Of a stretch of DNA of 64,000 bases, positions 7,517-15,938 are shown piece after piece (positions within the stretch are counted from its first letter, which is position 1; the number at the start of each line of letters is the position of its first letter). Below the pieces are notes generated by a model. The model had not been told where the DNA came from, searched no databases, and saw only the letters and a list, made by a program, of their open reading frames with translations. Origin of the DNA: Streptomyces physcomitrii. Lineage in GTDB: Bacteria; Actinomycetota; Actinomycetes; Streptomycetales; Streptomycetaceae. The stretch spans positions 163,132 through 227,131 of the forward strand of contig NZ_JAAWWP010000013.1 in the NCBI RefSeq assembly GCF_012273655.1. The letters are read 5' to 3'. Made by a program: the position numbers and the translations under genes.

Positions 7517-8461
7517 ATGCACAAGGCGAGCAAGGGACGCGGGCGGCTGGCGGTGGTGGCCGCAGCGCTGCTCGCCGTGGTGCTGCCGGCCTGCACCCCC
7601 GAGGACGAGAAGACGCCCGACCGCTCCGCGGGGGGCGGCCCCGTCCTCGCGGTGAAGATCGACAATGTCGGCCCGGCGCGCCCGCAGACCGGCGTCGAAG
7701 GCGCCGACGTCGTCTACGTGGAGCGGGTCGAGGCGGGCCTCAGCAGGCTGATGGCGCTCTACGCCACCCGGCTGCCGAAGACCGTCGGCCCGGTGCGCAG
7801 CGCCCGGGAGAGCGACCTGGAGCTGCTGCGGCAGTTCGAGGACCCGGTGCTCGCCTTCTCCGGCGCGCAGTCGAAGCTGCTGCCAGTGATCGGCCGGGCC
7901 CCGCTGCGCGCCGTCACCCCGGGCTCGGCGCCCGGCGGCGCCTTCTTCCGGGACAGCGGCCGGGCGGCCCCGCACAACCTCTATCTGCACCCGGACCGGC
8001 TGCTGAAGAAGGCCGCCGGGCAGGAGGCACTGTCCCGGGCCGGTGTCGACTTCGGTCCGCGGCCGGACGGCGGCACCGCGCTCGGCTCGCGCACGGTGGG
8101 CTATCCCTCGGCGCGCTTCACCTTCGACTGGTCGGCGGGCAAGGGGCGTTGGCTGGTCTCGATGGACGGCAGGCGGGCCACCGCGGCGGGCGGCGGTCCG
8201 CTGACCGCGGCGACGGTGGTGGTGCAGTACGTGAAGGTGCGCGAGTCCGGCTACCACGACGTGCGCGGCAGCAACTCCCCCTACTCGCAGAGCACCGGCT
8301 CGGGCCGCGCCCAGGTGCTCCGCGACGGCCGCGCCTTCGAGGGCCGCTGGCAGCGCCCGTCCGCGTCGAGCGCCACCGAGTTCACCGACCGGGACGGCGG
8401 GCACCTGCCCTTCGCCGAGGGGCCGGTCTGGATCGTCCTCGCGGAGGACCGGCAGGAGTGA
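7517..8461 (+). CDS. DUF3048-domain lipoprotein (YerB-like)
   Basis: A 314-residue secreted lipoprotein. The N-terminus has basic residues, a hydrophobic stretch and the lipobox L-P-A-C (C26). The rest shows the DUF3048 pattern: AVKIDN, ARPQTGVEGADVVYVERVE, ...GLSRLMALYATRLP, VGPVRSARESDLE, and AAPHNLYLHPDRL. YerB-type proteins are membrane-attached and of unknown function. GAGGGGGCG stands before the ATG. It follows the ligase on the same strand after 80 bp that contains a weak 7-bp hairpin (7453-7477), so a separate unit is likely. Confidence 0.88.
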   Translation: MHKASKGRGRLAVVAAALLAVVLPACTPEDEKTPDRSAGGGPVLAVKIDNVGPARPQTGVEGADVVYVERVEAGLSRLMALYATRLPKTVGPVRSARESDLELLRQFEDPVLAFSGAQSKLLPVIGRAPLRAVTPGSAPGGAFFRDSGRAAPHNLYLHPDRLLKKAAGQEALSRAGVDFGPRPDGGTALGSRTVGYPSARFTFDWSAGKGRWLVSMDGRRATAAGGGPLTAATVVVQYVKVRESGYHDVRGSNSPYSQSTGSGRAQVLRDGRAFEGRWQRPSASSATEFTDRDGGHLPFAEGPVWIVLAEDRQE

Positions 8462-8509
8462 CCGGGGCCGCCCGACGGCCGCCCGCGCGCATACGACAGG
8501 ATTCCGGCC

Positions 8510-8596
8510 ATGGACATCTACGAGAACCCGGCCACCTGGAAGCCCGAACCGGTGCGCCCGCGACGGCAGTTGCTGTGGTGGGCGGCGGCCTCCTGA
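8510..8596 (+). CDS. Short ORF, possible 5' remnant of a membrane protein gene
   Basis: ATG 8510 opens a 28-residue frame, MDIYENPATWKPEPVRPRRQ followed by LLWWAAAS and a stop. The start looks like the cytoplasmic N-terminus of a small membrane protein, and the frame ends exactly where a first hydrophobic segment would continue. Nothing in the next 180 bases continues it in any frame that I can recognise. It could be a truncated gene or a chance frame. Confidence 0.3.
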   Translation: MDIYENPATWKPEPVRPRRQLLWWAAAS

Positions 8597-8780
8597 AGGT
8601 GCCCGGACCTGATCCGTGGTGGGATTGCGGGCCGGTGCCCCGTGGCGTGACCTGCGCCGGGCCGGTGGAGGGGACGGTATCGGTGGACTCCACGGTCAAC
8701 CGGGCTCACCACCGCTGCCACCCCGCACTCACCGGCCACCCACCGGTCACCCGCGAGAACACCCCGGCGGCGCAATACGC
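8597..8780. other. Intergenic remnant, no recognisable gene
   Basis: Between the short ORF and the stop of the LAL-type ATPase. I searched it by eye on both strands for a LuxR HTH or transporter continuation and saw none. Codon bias is poor in all frames. Confidence 0.4.
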
Positions 8781-11453
8781 CTAGCGCAGCCCCCGCCCCG
8801 TCTCCAGGACCTCGCGGGCGCGCTGGGCCAGGCCGTCGGCGCCGCAGGAGCGGGCGAGGGTGAGGCCGCGGGTCAGCTCGGTACGGGAGCGGGCGGCGAT
8901 GCCGTACTCGACCCGGGCCTGGGCGTGTTCGAAGGCGCTCGGCGAGGCCTCCAGATAGGCGACGGCCTGGGCGTACAGGGTGACCGAGCGCTGGCCGGTC
9001 TCCAGGGCGGCGGCGGTGCGCAGCGCCTCGCCTATGGCGGTGTCGGTGCCGAAGCGCTCCGCCTGCACCCGGGCGTCCACGGCGAGCGCCCCCGCGCGCA
9101 CCGGATCCTCGCCGGCCAGGGCGCGGGCGAGGTCGCCCGCCCAGGGCGCCATGACGATGTTGTGCCGGCCGCGGGTGGCGGCGGCGCGCTCCGCGGCCTC
9201 CAGTTCGCCGATGCCCTCCTTGGTCCGGTCGGCGGCGACGAGCAGGCGGCCGCGTACCGAGTGCAGGTCGGGGAGCACGATCGTGGAGGGATAGGGCGGC
9301 TCGATGCGGTAGAGGCTCGCGATCTCCTGCGCCTGTTCGACGTGGCCCCGGGCGAGCAGGGTGTCGATCAGCATGCAGGCGGCGTCCCAGTGCATGGGCA
9401 GGCCGCTGCCCACCCGGTCCGCGAGCCGCAGCGCCTCGCGCAGGAAGGCCTCCGACTCGGCGAGCCGCCCGCGCCTGCGGTGCACATGCCCGACGAAGGC
9501 GTGCGCGAGGGCGAGGTGGCCGCCGCTCCATCCAGCGCTCTCGTAGCTGCGCAGCGCGTCGTTGAAGAGGCTCTCGGCGCGGTCGAGCCGGTCGGCGAAG
9601 GCGTACGCGCTGCCCAGCATGACGAGGAGTTCGAAGCCCCACTCGGTGTCCGTCCAGCCGAGGCCGGGTGCGAGCTGACCGTTGACCAGGGCGCGGTCGC
9701 ACAGCTCGACGACCTCCTCGGCGTTCTCGCCGCGGGTCATCGCGTCGAAGGCGCGCAGGATCAGCAGCGCGCGCTCGGAGTTGTCGCGCCCGGTCAGGGG
9801 CCCGGCGAGGGTGGCGAGGCTGCGCGAGCGGGCCGGTGAGTCCTCCTCGCCCGCGTGGATGCCCTCCCACATGTAGTGGACGGCCTGCAGCCGCAGCCGC
9901 GCGGGGCCGGGCGGCAGCTGGTCGGCCTCGGCGTCCACGGTGCGCACGGCCTCCTCCAGCTCACCGTTGTGGACCAGCGCCTGCGAGAGGCGGCAGACCG
10001 CGTCGACCCGGTTCTCGCCCTCCAGGCCGGGGATCGACAGGGCCTCGCGCAGATGCCGGACGGTGGTGGCGGGCGAGTTGAGCAGGGTGGCGCAGCCCAG
10101 TTCGTACAGGACGCCCGCGTGGGTCCCGGGCAACGGCGGTTCCCTCAGGGCGCGTTCGAGGCAGCGGCGGGCCGCGTCCGGGGCGCCGACGGCGAGGTGC
10201 TCGCGGGCGGCCTCCCGCAACTGCTCGACGAGTTCCGCGTCGTCGTCCGGGTGGACTTCGAGCAGGTGCCGGGAGGCGGCGGCCGCGCCCCGGCCCGACT
10301 GGGTGACCGCCCAGGCGGCCTGCCCGTGCATCGCGGTGCGCACCCCGCCCGGGATGGACTGGTAGATCGCGCTGCCGATCAGCGGGTGCACGAACTCCAT
10401 CTCGCCCTCGGCGTAACGGCTTTCGGCGGCCTGGACACCGGTGGCGAGGATGCGGGCCGTGCACAGCTGCTCGGCGCAGCGCCGCGCGTCCTCCGGCTTC
10501 ATGCCCGCGAGGGTGGCGGCGAGCGGGATGGAGATCCGGGTGCCGAGTATCGCGGCGGCCCAGGCGAAGCGGGTGACGTCGGTGCCCATGGTCTCCAGGC
10601 GGGCGACGAGGCCGCGGCCGCGGGCCGAGCGGTTCAGGTCGCGCAGCTCCGCGGCGGAGGACTCGACGGGGGCGAGCCCGGCGTCCTGCACCTTGGCGAG
10701 GAGTTCCACGGTCTCGTACGGATTGCCCCCGGTGACCGCCCAGACCTCGCGGCAGAAGGGCGCGTCGGCGTGCTCCCCGACGCTCGCGCGGGTCAGGCCC
10801 GCGGTCGCGTCCGGGGTGAGCGCCCGCAGGGTGCTGCGCGGGCGGGCCGCGGCGCCGACCCGGTCAAGGAGGACGGCGCTCTCCCCGTGCGCCTCGTCCG
10901 GCCGGTGGGCGACGACCAGGAGCACCGGCAGATCGTCCAGGCGCTCGGCGAAGGCGGCGAGCCAGCGCAGGGTCTCCTGGTCGGCCCAGTGGGCGTCGTC
11001 GATGAGCAGGACCAGCGGCCAGTGGCGCCGGGCGAGCCGTCCGACCGCCTCGACCAGTCCGTCGCAGACGCCCCGCGGGTCGGCCTGGCGCCCGGTGGGC
11101 TCGGCTATGCCGAGCGCGGGTCCCGCGATGTCGTACCAGTCCCCGAGGTATTCACGCGCCTCCTCGGGGCCGAGGGCGAGCAGGGCGGGCTGGAGCAGCT
11201 GCCGTACGACGTTGAAGGGGACGGAGGTGACGGCCTCCCCGCCGCGGGCCGACCAGACGGTGCAGCGGTCGCGGACCAGTCGGCGGACCTCGGCGAGGAG
11301 AGCGGTCTTGCCGATCCCGGCCTCGCCGCAGAAGACGAGCAGGCTGCCGGAGCGGGCCGGGGCGCAGAGGGCTTCCACGGCCTGCGCGGCTCCGGCGAGT
11401 TCGGTGTCGCGCTCCCACAGCGGGGCAGCGGACCCGTCCAGGCCGTGCGTCAT
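8781..11453 (-). CDS. LAL-type AAA ATPase regulator lacking the C-terminal LuxR HTH
   Basis: An 890-residue protein with the layout of large ATP-binding LuxR (LAL/MalT-like) regulators: N-terminal ATPase with Walker A GEAGIGKT (43-50) and Walker B VLLIDDAHWAD (about 155), then a long tetratricopeptide-like helical region (from about 400 to the end: YELGCATLL, LLILRAFDAM, LARGHVEQAQEIA). The final residues, RSCGADGLAQRAREVL, are where LAL proteins normally run into a LuxR-type HTH, but a TAG stop follows and no HTH is encoded downstream. It may act by protein contact rather than by binding DNA. GGAGGT lies just before ATG 11453. Downstream of tetR on the same strand after a 311-bp gap. Confidence 0.85.
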   Translation of the reverse strand: MTHGLDGSAAPLWERDTELAGAAQAVEALCAPARSGSLLVFCGEAGIGKTALLAEVRRLVRDRCTVWSARGGEAVTSVPFNVVRQLLQPALLALGPEEAREYLGDWYDIAGPALGIAEPTGRQADPRGVCDGLVEAVGRLARRHWPLVLLIDDAHWADQETLRWLAAFAERLDDLPVLLVVAHRPDEAHGESAVLLDRVGAAARPRSTLRALTPDATAGLTRASVGEHADAPFCREVWAVTGGNPYETVELLAKVQDAGLAPVESSAAELRDLNRSARGRGLVARLETMGTDVTRFAWAAAILGTRISIPLAATLAGMKPEDARRCAEQLCTARILATGVQAAESRYAEGEMEFVHPLIGSAIYQSIPGGVRTAMHGQAAWAVTQSGRGAAAASRHLLEVHPDDDAELVEQLREAAREHLAVGAPDAARRCLERALREPPLPGTHAGVLYELGCATLLNSPATTVRHLREALSIPGLEGENRVDAVCRLSQALVHNGELEEAVRTVDAEADQLPPGPARLRLQAVHYMWEGIHAGEEDSPARSRSLATLAGPLTGRDNSERALLILRAFDAMTRGENAEEVVELCDRALVNGQLAPGLGWTDTEWGFELLVMLGSAYAFADRLDRAESLFNDALRSYESAGWSGGHLALAHAFVGHVHRRRGRLAESEAFLREALRLADRVGSGLPMHWDAACMLIDTLLARGHVEQAQEIASLYRIEPPYPSTIVLPDLHSVRGRLLVAADRTKEGIGELEAAERAAATRGRHNIVMAPWAGDLARALAGEDPVRAGALAVDARVQAERFGTDTAIGEALRTAAALETGQRSVTLYAQAVAYLEASPSAFEHAQARVEYGIAARSRTELTRGLTLARSCGADGLAQRAREVLETGRGLR

Positions 11454-11764
11454 CGCGCTACCTCCACCGTCACCTGTCCGAGCCGCCTTTCGGTGTACCC
11501 GTTCGAGACTAACCGCAGCGGCCGCCCGGCGGTGGCGGTCCGCGCACCTTGGCCGGGTGGGACGAACTTCCGTGCCCAGGTGTGGTATTCGCCGCCGCGG
11601 TGCGCTATAACCGGCCAACTCCCGCGCGGGCGGGGCCGATTGCCCGCCGGGGCGGGGTCACCTCTCGGCGGCGGGACCGGCCCGGCCGGGCCTGCGCCGC
11701 GCCCGTCCCCACGGAGCGGCGCGCGGGAGTGCCGCCCGGTCGTCCGGCGGGCGGCGGCCCGGGC
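11454..11764. other. Gap between the TetR and LAL-type genes
   Basis: Both flanking genes are on the minus strand, so the gap should hold the end of the tetR unit and the promoter of the LAL-type gene. A short GC-rich hairpin (GCCGCCCG with CGGGCGGC) lies close to the tetR stop. On the minus strand a TATAGC sequence (near 11605) may be a -10 box, but I cannot find a matching -35. Confidence 0.3.
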
Positions 11765-12379
11765 TCAGGGGCCGGTGAGCCCGAGGGGCGGCAGCACGCA
11801 GTGCTCGACGAAGCGGCCGAGGTACTCGGCGTCGGCGAACCGGCCCTCCAGCATCGGCCGGACCCGGATCACCCCGACCAGCTGGGCGGCGAGGAAGGGC
11901 GCCGCCGGGTGGTCGGCCGCCAGCTCGCCCCGGAGCACTCCGCGCCGGATCATCTCACCGACGGCCGCGACCTCCGGCTCGATGAGGGTCTCGCGCAGGG
12001 CCTTCTGGAGTGCCTGGTCGCGCATCGCGGCGTGCGCCAGCGCGTGCAGCAGGGTGGTGTCGTCGTCGGGGCCGTCGCCCGCGGCCCGCGCCGCCTGCCG
12101 CAGGTCCCCGGCGAGCGAGCCGGTGTCGATCCCGGCGAAGCGCACACAGCGGGTGGAACGCAGCGCGGCGACCACCAGGCGCGGCTTGGAGCCCCACTGC
12201 CGGTAGAGGGTCGACTTGCTGCACCGGGTACGGGCGGCCACCCCCTCCATGGTCAGCGCCTCGTAGCCGTTCTCCCTGATCTCGTCGAGCACGGCCTCGT
12301 AGAACTCCTGCTCGCGCTCGGGCGTGATCTTGGACCGCGGCGAGGAGGACACCGCGACACCCGCCTCCTTCGCGGTCAT
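11765..12379 (-). CDS. TetR family transcriptional regulator
   Basis: A 204-residue TetR repressor. The HTH is at about residues 25-70 (ENGYEALTMEGVAARTRCSKSTLYRQWGSK), and the C-terminal domain resembles the TetR_C_11/16 type (RDQALQKALRETLIEPEVAAVGEMI). It is divergent from a DMT/EamA transporter gene and a strong palindrome lies in between, the classic arrangement of a local repressor and its exporter. ATG 12379 chosen by HTH position; an upstream in-frame extension would read through the operator. The inducer is unknown. Confidence 0.9.
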   Translation of the reverse strand: MTAKEAGVAVSSSPRSKITPEREQEFYEAVLDEIRENGYEALTMEGVAARTRCSKSTLYRQWGSKPRLVVAALRSTRCVRFAGIDTGSLAGDLRQAARAAGDGPDDDTTLLHALAHAAMRDQALQKALRETLIEPEVAAVGEMIRRGVLRGELAADHPAAPFLAAQLVGVIRVRPMLEGRFADAEYLGRFVEHCVLPPLGLTGP

Positions 12380-12429
12380 GGCTGCACTCCCTCGGGCCGG
12401 GAACGTGACGGAATCCTTCGACGATTCAT

Positions 12430-12475
12430 CGATACGACAGTGTACCGGTACGGGGTCGTATCGGTACACTGTCGT
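12430..12475. promoter_or_regulatory. Operator between tetR and the DMT transporter
   Basis: A perfect 14-bp inverted repeat, ACGACAGTGTACCG (12434-12447) and CGGTACACTGTCGT (12462-12475), with a 14-base spacer. A second, interlocking repeat pairs CGATACGAC (12430-12438) with GTCGTATCG (12455-12463). The element lies about 50 bases from the tetR start and 90 from the leader ORF, so it can control both directions. Confidence 0.75.
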
Positions 12476-12564
12476 TTCGGTAACTGCGGTGCGCCCCGAC
12501 GGGCTCCCGTGTCCACAAACGTACGACCGCCGCATCCCGCGCGAAAGGGTCAGGGAGCCTCACC

Positions 12565-12681
12565 GTGAAGGACGTCTTCGCCTCGGCGCCGGCCGCCACC
12601 GGCACGCGCACCCGCCGCCATCCCGCGCACTCCCCCGTCTGGCTGCGCTCCAGCGCCGTCCCCCCGTGGGCCGCGCGGTGA
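12565..12681 (+). CDS. 38-residue leader ORF translationally coupled to the DMT transporter
   Basis: GTG 12565 has GGGAG seven bases upstream and opens a 38-residue frame (begins MKDVFASAPAATG, ends SSAVPPWAAR). Its TGA overlaps the GTG start of the transporter by four bases (GTGA), so ribosomes finishing it can restart on the transporter. The peptide is basic, with no membrane segment. It may be only a coupling leader. Supported by the ribosome site and the overlap, not by homology. Confidence 0.5.
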   Translation: MKDVFASAPAATGTRTRRHPAHSPVWLRSSAVPPWAAR

Positions 12682-13628
12682 GCGCGACCCTCCTCGCGGT
12701 CCTCCTCAGCCTGCTCTCCGCGGTCGCCTACGCCGCCGCGGCCGTGGCCCAGGAGCGGCTCGCCGCGCGCAGCGGCACCGGCGGGGTCTGGCGGCTGCTC
12801 GCCCGCGGCTCCTGGTGGTGGGCGGTGAGCCTCAACTCCGGGGGCGCGCTGCTGCATGTGGCCGCGCTGAAGTACGGCTCGCTCACCCTGGTGCAGCCGC
12901 TCGGCGCCCTCACCCTGGTGGCCGCGGTGCCGCTCGGCGCCCGGCTCGCCCACCGGCGGGTCGCCAGGATCGAGTGGCGCGGCACCGTCCTCACCCTCCT
13001 CGGCCTCGGCGCCCTGCTGGTCACCGCGACCGGGCCCGCCCCGGAGCAGACCCTGTCGACCAACGAGGCGATGACGGTGGCGGTCACCGCCGGGCTGCTC
13101 ATCGCCGTGCTCTGCCGCGGGGCCCGCCCCGGGCTGCGCTTCGCCAGCGCCTCCGGCATCGCCTCGGGGCTCGCCTCCGCGCTCACCCAGACCGTCACCG
13201 TCGCGGTTACCGACGACAAGGCCTCGCCGTTCGGTGTGCAGGTGGTCGTGGTGGCCGTCCTGGTGGCCGCCTTCGCCGCGGGCAGCCTGCTGCTCGCCCA
13301 GACCGCCTTCCGCGGCGGGCTCGGGGCGCCGCTCGCGGTGGTGACCCTCAGCAATCCGATCGCGGCCGCCGCGATCGGCATCACCCTCCTCGGCGAGCGC
13401 ATGCAGGGCGGGCCGCTCGGGGTGCTGCTCGCCCTGTGCGGCGCGGGCCTCGCCGCCCGCGGGGTCTTGCTGCTGGCCCGCGCCACACCCCCGCGCGGCG
13501 ACGCGGCACCCGGCCCGGTGCTCTCCTACGTACCGCCGCAGCCCGCGGATCTCGCGGACCCGCCCCGGTGGCTGCACCGGCGCACAGCCCCGCCGCCGGG
13601 GGCGGAGCGGGAGCGGCGGGCGAGCTGA
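12678..13628 (+). CDS. DMT superfamily (EamA-like) transporter
   Basis: A 316-residue membrane protein with about nine to ten hydrophobic helices, beginning LLAVLLSLLSAVAYAAAAVAQERL and showing the DMT pattern of a small-residue-rich first helix and the loop GSLTLVQPLGALTLVAAVPLGA. The second half has LAVVTLSNPIAAAAIGITLLGERM, close to the EamA repeat end. The cytoplasmic tail (about 270-316) is Pro/Arg rich. It exports or imports small metabolites; the substrate is unknown. GTG start overlaps the leader ORF stop. Divergently placed tetR and operator suggest inducible expression. Confidence 0.82.
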   Translation: MSATLLAVLLSLLSAVAYAAAAVAQERLAARSGTGGVWRLLARGSWWWAVSLNSGGALLHVAALKYGSLTLVQPLGALTLVAAVPLGARLAHRRVARIEWRGTVLTLLGLGALLVTATGPAPEQTLSTNEAMTVAVTAGLLIAVLCRGARPGLRFASASGIASGLASALTQTVTVAVTDDKASPFGVQVVVVAVLVAAFAAGSLLLAQTAFRGGLGAPLAVVTLSNPIAAAAIGITLLGERMQGGPLGVLLALCGAGLAARGVLLLARATPPRGDAAPGPVLSYVPPQPADLADPPRWLHRRTAPPPGAERERRAS

Positions 13629-13635
13629 GGCGGCC

Positions 13636-13784
13636 GGGGAGCGCTCCCCAACAGGCCCGAGGCGCCGCTCCCCGGCAGGCAGGACCCGAACACCCGCGTT
13701 CCCGGGCAGGACCCCACCGCCCGCGTTCCGGGGCGGGACCGGCCCGGAACGCTCCCCGGCAGGCCGCCGCTCACCGGCGGCGGT
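13636..13784. repeat. Hairpins and imperfect repeats between convergent genes
   Basis: A 14-bp palindrome, GGGGAGCGCTCCCC (13636-13649), follows the transporter stop. The block that follows contains GCTCCCCGGCAGGC twice and two imperfect copies of a roughly 29-bp unit with CCCGCGTTCC. Likely a termination zone with local duplications; no gene is visible. Confidence 0.45.
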
Positions 13785-14603
13785 TCAGCCGAGGCCGCGG
13801 GCGTCCTGCTTGAGGGCCGTGTCCACGGTGAGGGCCGTGGCGACCACCAGGCTCCGCAGCGGCTCGGGCAGCTGCTGGTGGATCTGCAGGACGTAGTTGT
13901 CGGCGGTGGTGAACATCGTCTTGGCGAGGCCCTCCCAGGTCTTGGTGATCCGGGCGACCTCGGTGTCCGTGTGGTCGACGATGGCGAAGTTCCAGGCGCG
14001 CCAGTTCTCCGCCTTGATCGCGCCGACCTGCCGGCCGTCCGCCATGATCGCGAAGTTGATCTTCCCGAAGACGTTCTGCTGGACGATCTCGCCCACCGGC
14101 TGCCCGTCCGGACACTCCACCAGGACCCGGGACTTCAGGAACTTCGCCGGGCGGGTCAGGACCAGCTGGACCTGCCCGTGCGGGTCGCGGATCTCCAGGC
14201 GGTGGGTGAGGTACTGGTCGATGCTGGCGACGAAGCGGAGCGCCTTCTTCAGCCCGCTCTGGCCGACCTGGACGACCGAGCCGAGACTGCCGCCGTTCTG
14301 GTCGAAGACACCGTACTCATTGGTCAGTTCGATGAGCTTGGCCTTCTGGTTCACCACCAGGACCGGCTCGGTGAACAGCGTCCCGCCGCCCTTGCCGCCC
14401 GGGGCGAGACCGGCCTGCTGCCGCACCTGGCGCTGCACCCGCGCGGGATCGGCCGTCTGCTGCGGCACCTGCTGCCCCGGGGTGTTCCCGCCCTGGCCGC
14501 TGGTGTGCTCGGTCCAGGTACTGCCGTCCCACCAGCGCAGCAGGCCCGTGGCGCCGTGCGGGTCGGGGTACCAGCCGGCGGGAGTGTTCGCATGTGTCGT
14601 CAT
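13785..14603 (-). CDS. DUF2510 domain plus LURP-one/phospholipid scramblase-like protein
   Basis: A 272-residue protein. Residues about 9-33 form a DUF2510 motif (AGWYPDP, LLRWWDGSTWTEHT), a short tryptophan-rich module often next to membrane segments in actinomycetes. After a Gln-rich linker, residues about 75-265 match the tubby-like LURP-one/scramblase fold (LFTEPVLVVNQKAKLIELTNEYGVFDQNG, then repeated beta-strand segments to NYVLQIHQQLPEPLRSLV). No membrane helix is visible. The bacterial function is unknown. ATG 14603 selected because the DUF2510 motif begins soon after. Confidence 0.82.
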   Translation of the reverse strand: MTTHANTPAGWYPDPHGATGLLRWWDGSTWTEHTSGQGGNTPGQQVPQQTADPARVQRQVRQQAGLAPGGKGGGTLFTEPVLVVNQKAKLIELTNEYGVFDQNGGSLGSVVQVGQSGLKKALRFVASIDQYLTHRLEIRDPHGQVQLVLTRPAKFLKSRVLVECPDGQPVGEIVQQNVFGKINFAIMADGRQVGAIKAENWRAWNFAIVDHTDTEVARITKTWEGLAKTMFTTADNYVLQIHQQLPEPLRSLVVATALTVDTALKQDARGLG

Positions 14604-14682
14604 CCGGGGCACATTACCCCGGTTCCACCCGTTCGAGGGATGCCGGACCATCTGCCGGACCTGCACTCGTACGAGTGAGGGC

Positions 14683-15354
14683 TCACCGGTCGTGCAGCGG
14701 AACCGCCTTCAAGTGGCCCGCCCCGCGCCGCGATTGGCGCGGGAGCCGGCCCGCGAGGGGCGCGGGTCGCGGCCGGGGCTCGCGCAGTACGAGGGTCAGC
14801 CGCGAGTAGCCGCGCGACTGAAGGGTGCGCGGGGTGTCGCCGACCACCCGGCAGGAGGTGCGGCCCCAGCGCGGGTCCGGATGCCTCAACGGGCGTACCG
14901 CGCCGTCGTGTTCGAGCCCGTCCTCGCCCACCGAGCGGATCCAGTGCGGGAGTCCGCGGACGTAGGCCTCCTCCATCAGCGGGTCGACGGCGATGTCGCG
15001 CCGGATGGACTGGAGCGAGGGGTCCTCGGTGTCGCGCTCCACCGCCCGGGCGAAGTTGGCCATCATCGGCAGGCACCACAGCGCCTCCCGGTCGACGAGC
15101 ACGCTCCCGGCGTCCGGGTGGAAGAGGACGAAGCGCAGGAAGTTCTCGCAGGGCATGGCCGTGGGGCAGCGGTCGAGGCCGGAGAAGAGGACGTCGAAGG
15201 CCGGGTTGGCGAGCAGGACGTCCCAGCGGTGGTCGAAGACGACCGAGGGGTGCGGCACCGAGTCGAGGAGTCTCGCGTAGTCCTGGAGGTAGCCGTGCAG
15301 CCCGGGATCCTGCAGGCCCGGACCCGGCCGCGGACCTGACGCCTGGTGTGCCAT
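14683..15354 (-). CDS. MmyB-like ligand-binding domain protein without HTH
   Basis: A 223-residue protein that matches the C-terminal ligand-binding (PAS-like) half of XRE/MmyB regulators: DSVPHPSVVFDHRWDVLLANPAFDVLF, NFLRFVLFHPDAGSVLVDREAL, and a final beta-rich part with YSRLTLVLREP. The usual N-terminal HTH (about 80 residues, as in the full-length relative at 28084) is absent; the N-terminus is only a short Gly/Pro-rich tail. It may bind a fatty acid or other ligand and work with a partner regulator. The promoter region carries three clustered palindromes. Confidence 0.78.
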   Translation of the reverse strand: MAHQASGPRPGPGLQDPGLHGYLQDYARLLDSVPHPSVVFDHRWDVLLANPAFDVLFSGLDRCPTAMPCENFLRFVLFHPDAGSVLVDREALWCLPMMANFARAVERDTEDPSLQSIRRDIAVDPLMEEAYVRGLPHWIRSVGEDGLEHDGAVRPLRHPDPRWGRTSCRVVGDTPRTLQSRGYSRLTLVLREPRPRPAPLAGRLPRQSRRGAGHLKAVPLHDR

Positions 15355-15489
15355 CGACTCGCCACCCCTCTTGCGGGCTGTGTGCTCTTGTCGCGCGGGA
15401 CCCGGCCCCGCCTCGGGGCGGAAGCGTACGGCGCACGACCCCTCGTCATGTACCCCATGACGAGGCACTGTTGCCATCGCAACCATCCT

Positions 15490-15529
15490 GGCATATGCCA
15501 ATGCTTGACAGGTCAATGCCAAATTTGGC
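15490..15529. promoter_or_regulatory. Cluster of three palindromes in an AT-rich island
   Basis: GGCATATGCC (15490-15499), TTGACAGGTCAA (15505-15516, arms TTGAC/GTCAA) and GCCAAATTTGGC (15518-15529, perfect) follow one another within 40 bp of unusually AT-rich sequence. TGCCAA is repeated 20 bp apart. It lies 136 bp before the HTH-less MmyB-like gene and 220 bp before a small plus-strand membrane ORF, so it can serve either. Confidence 0.6.
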
Positions 15530-15752
15530 GCGCCTGGCCACCCTACAAACCGGACGTACGGAAGGGTACTCGGACCTTTCCCCTCGCCTCCCCCGCGATC
15601 ATGGGCGAAGGCGAGCCACCGGGAGGGACGGGCACGGAGAGAAGGCGGCCGAACACGGACGCTCGACCTCGCCGGCCGAACCTCGGTTTCCGGGACATCG
15701 GCACCCCGACCGCGCGGTCGCCCCGGTGCTCGGCGCCCGTCTCGCCTCCGGC

Positions 15753-15938
15753 ATGGAGCTGGGCCGCTCCCTGGCGGTCCTCACCTTCGCGGGCACGATC
15801 CTGGTCGTCCTCATGGTGGGACTCGACGTCCCGGGCCGGCTCAACCGGCTGACCGACCCGGAGGGCGAACGGGACCATCCGGCACCCTCCGGACAGGCCG
15901 GGGCGCCCGTCGGACCGTCGCGGAAGGCACCGCACTGA
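15753..15938 (+). CDS. Small single-pass membrane protein (hypothetical)
   Basis: A 61-residue frame from ATG 15753 with one clear hydrophobic segment, SLAVLTFAGTILVVLMVGLD, and a hydrophilic Pro/Gly-rich tail. The ribosome site is weak, and the frame is open far upstream, so the start is uncertain. The opposite strand has a longer frame without recognisable features. Function unknown. Confidence 0.4.
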   Translation: MELGRSLAVLTFAGTILVVLMVGLDVPGRLNRLTDPEGERDHPAPSGQAGAPVGPSRKAPH

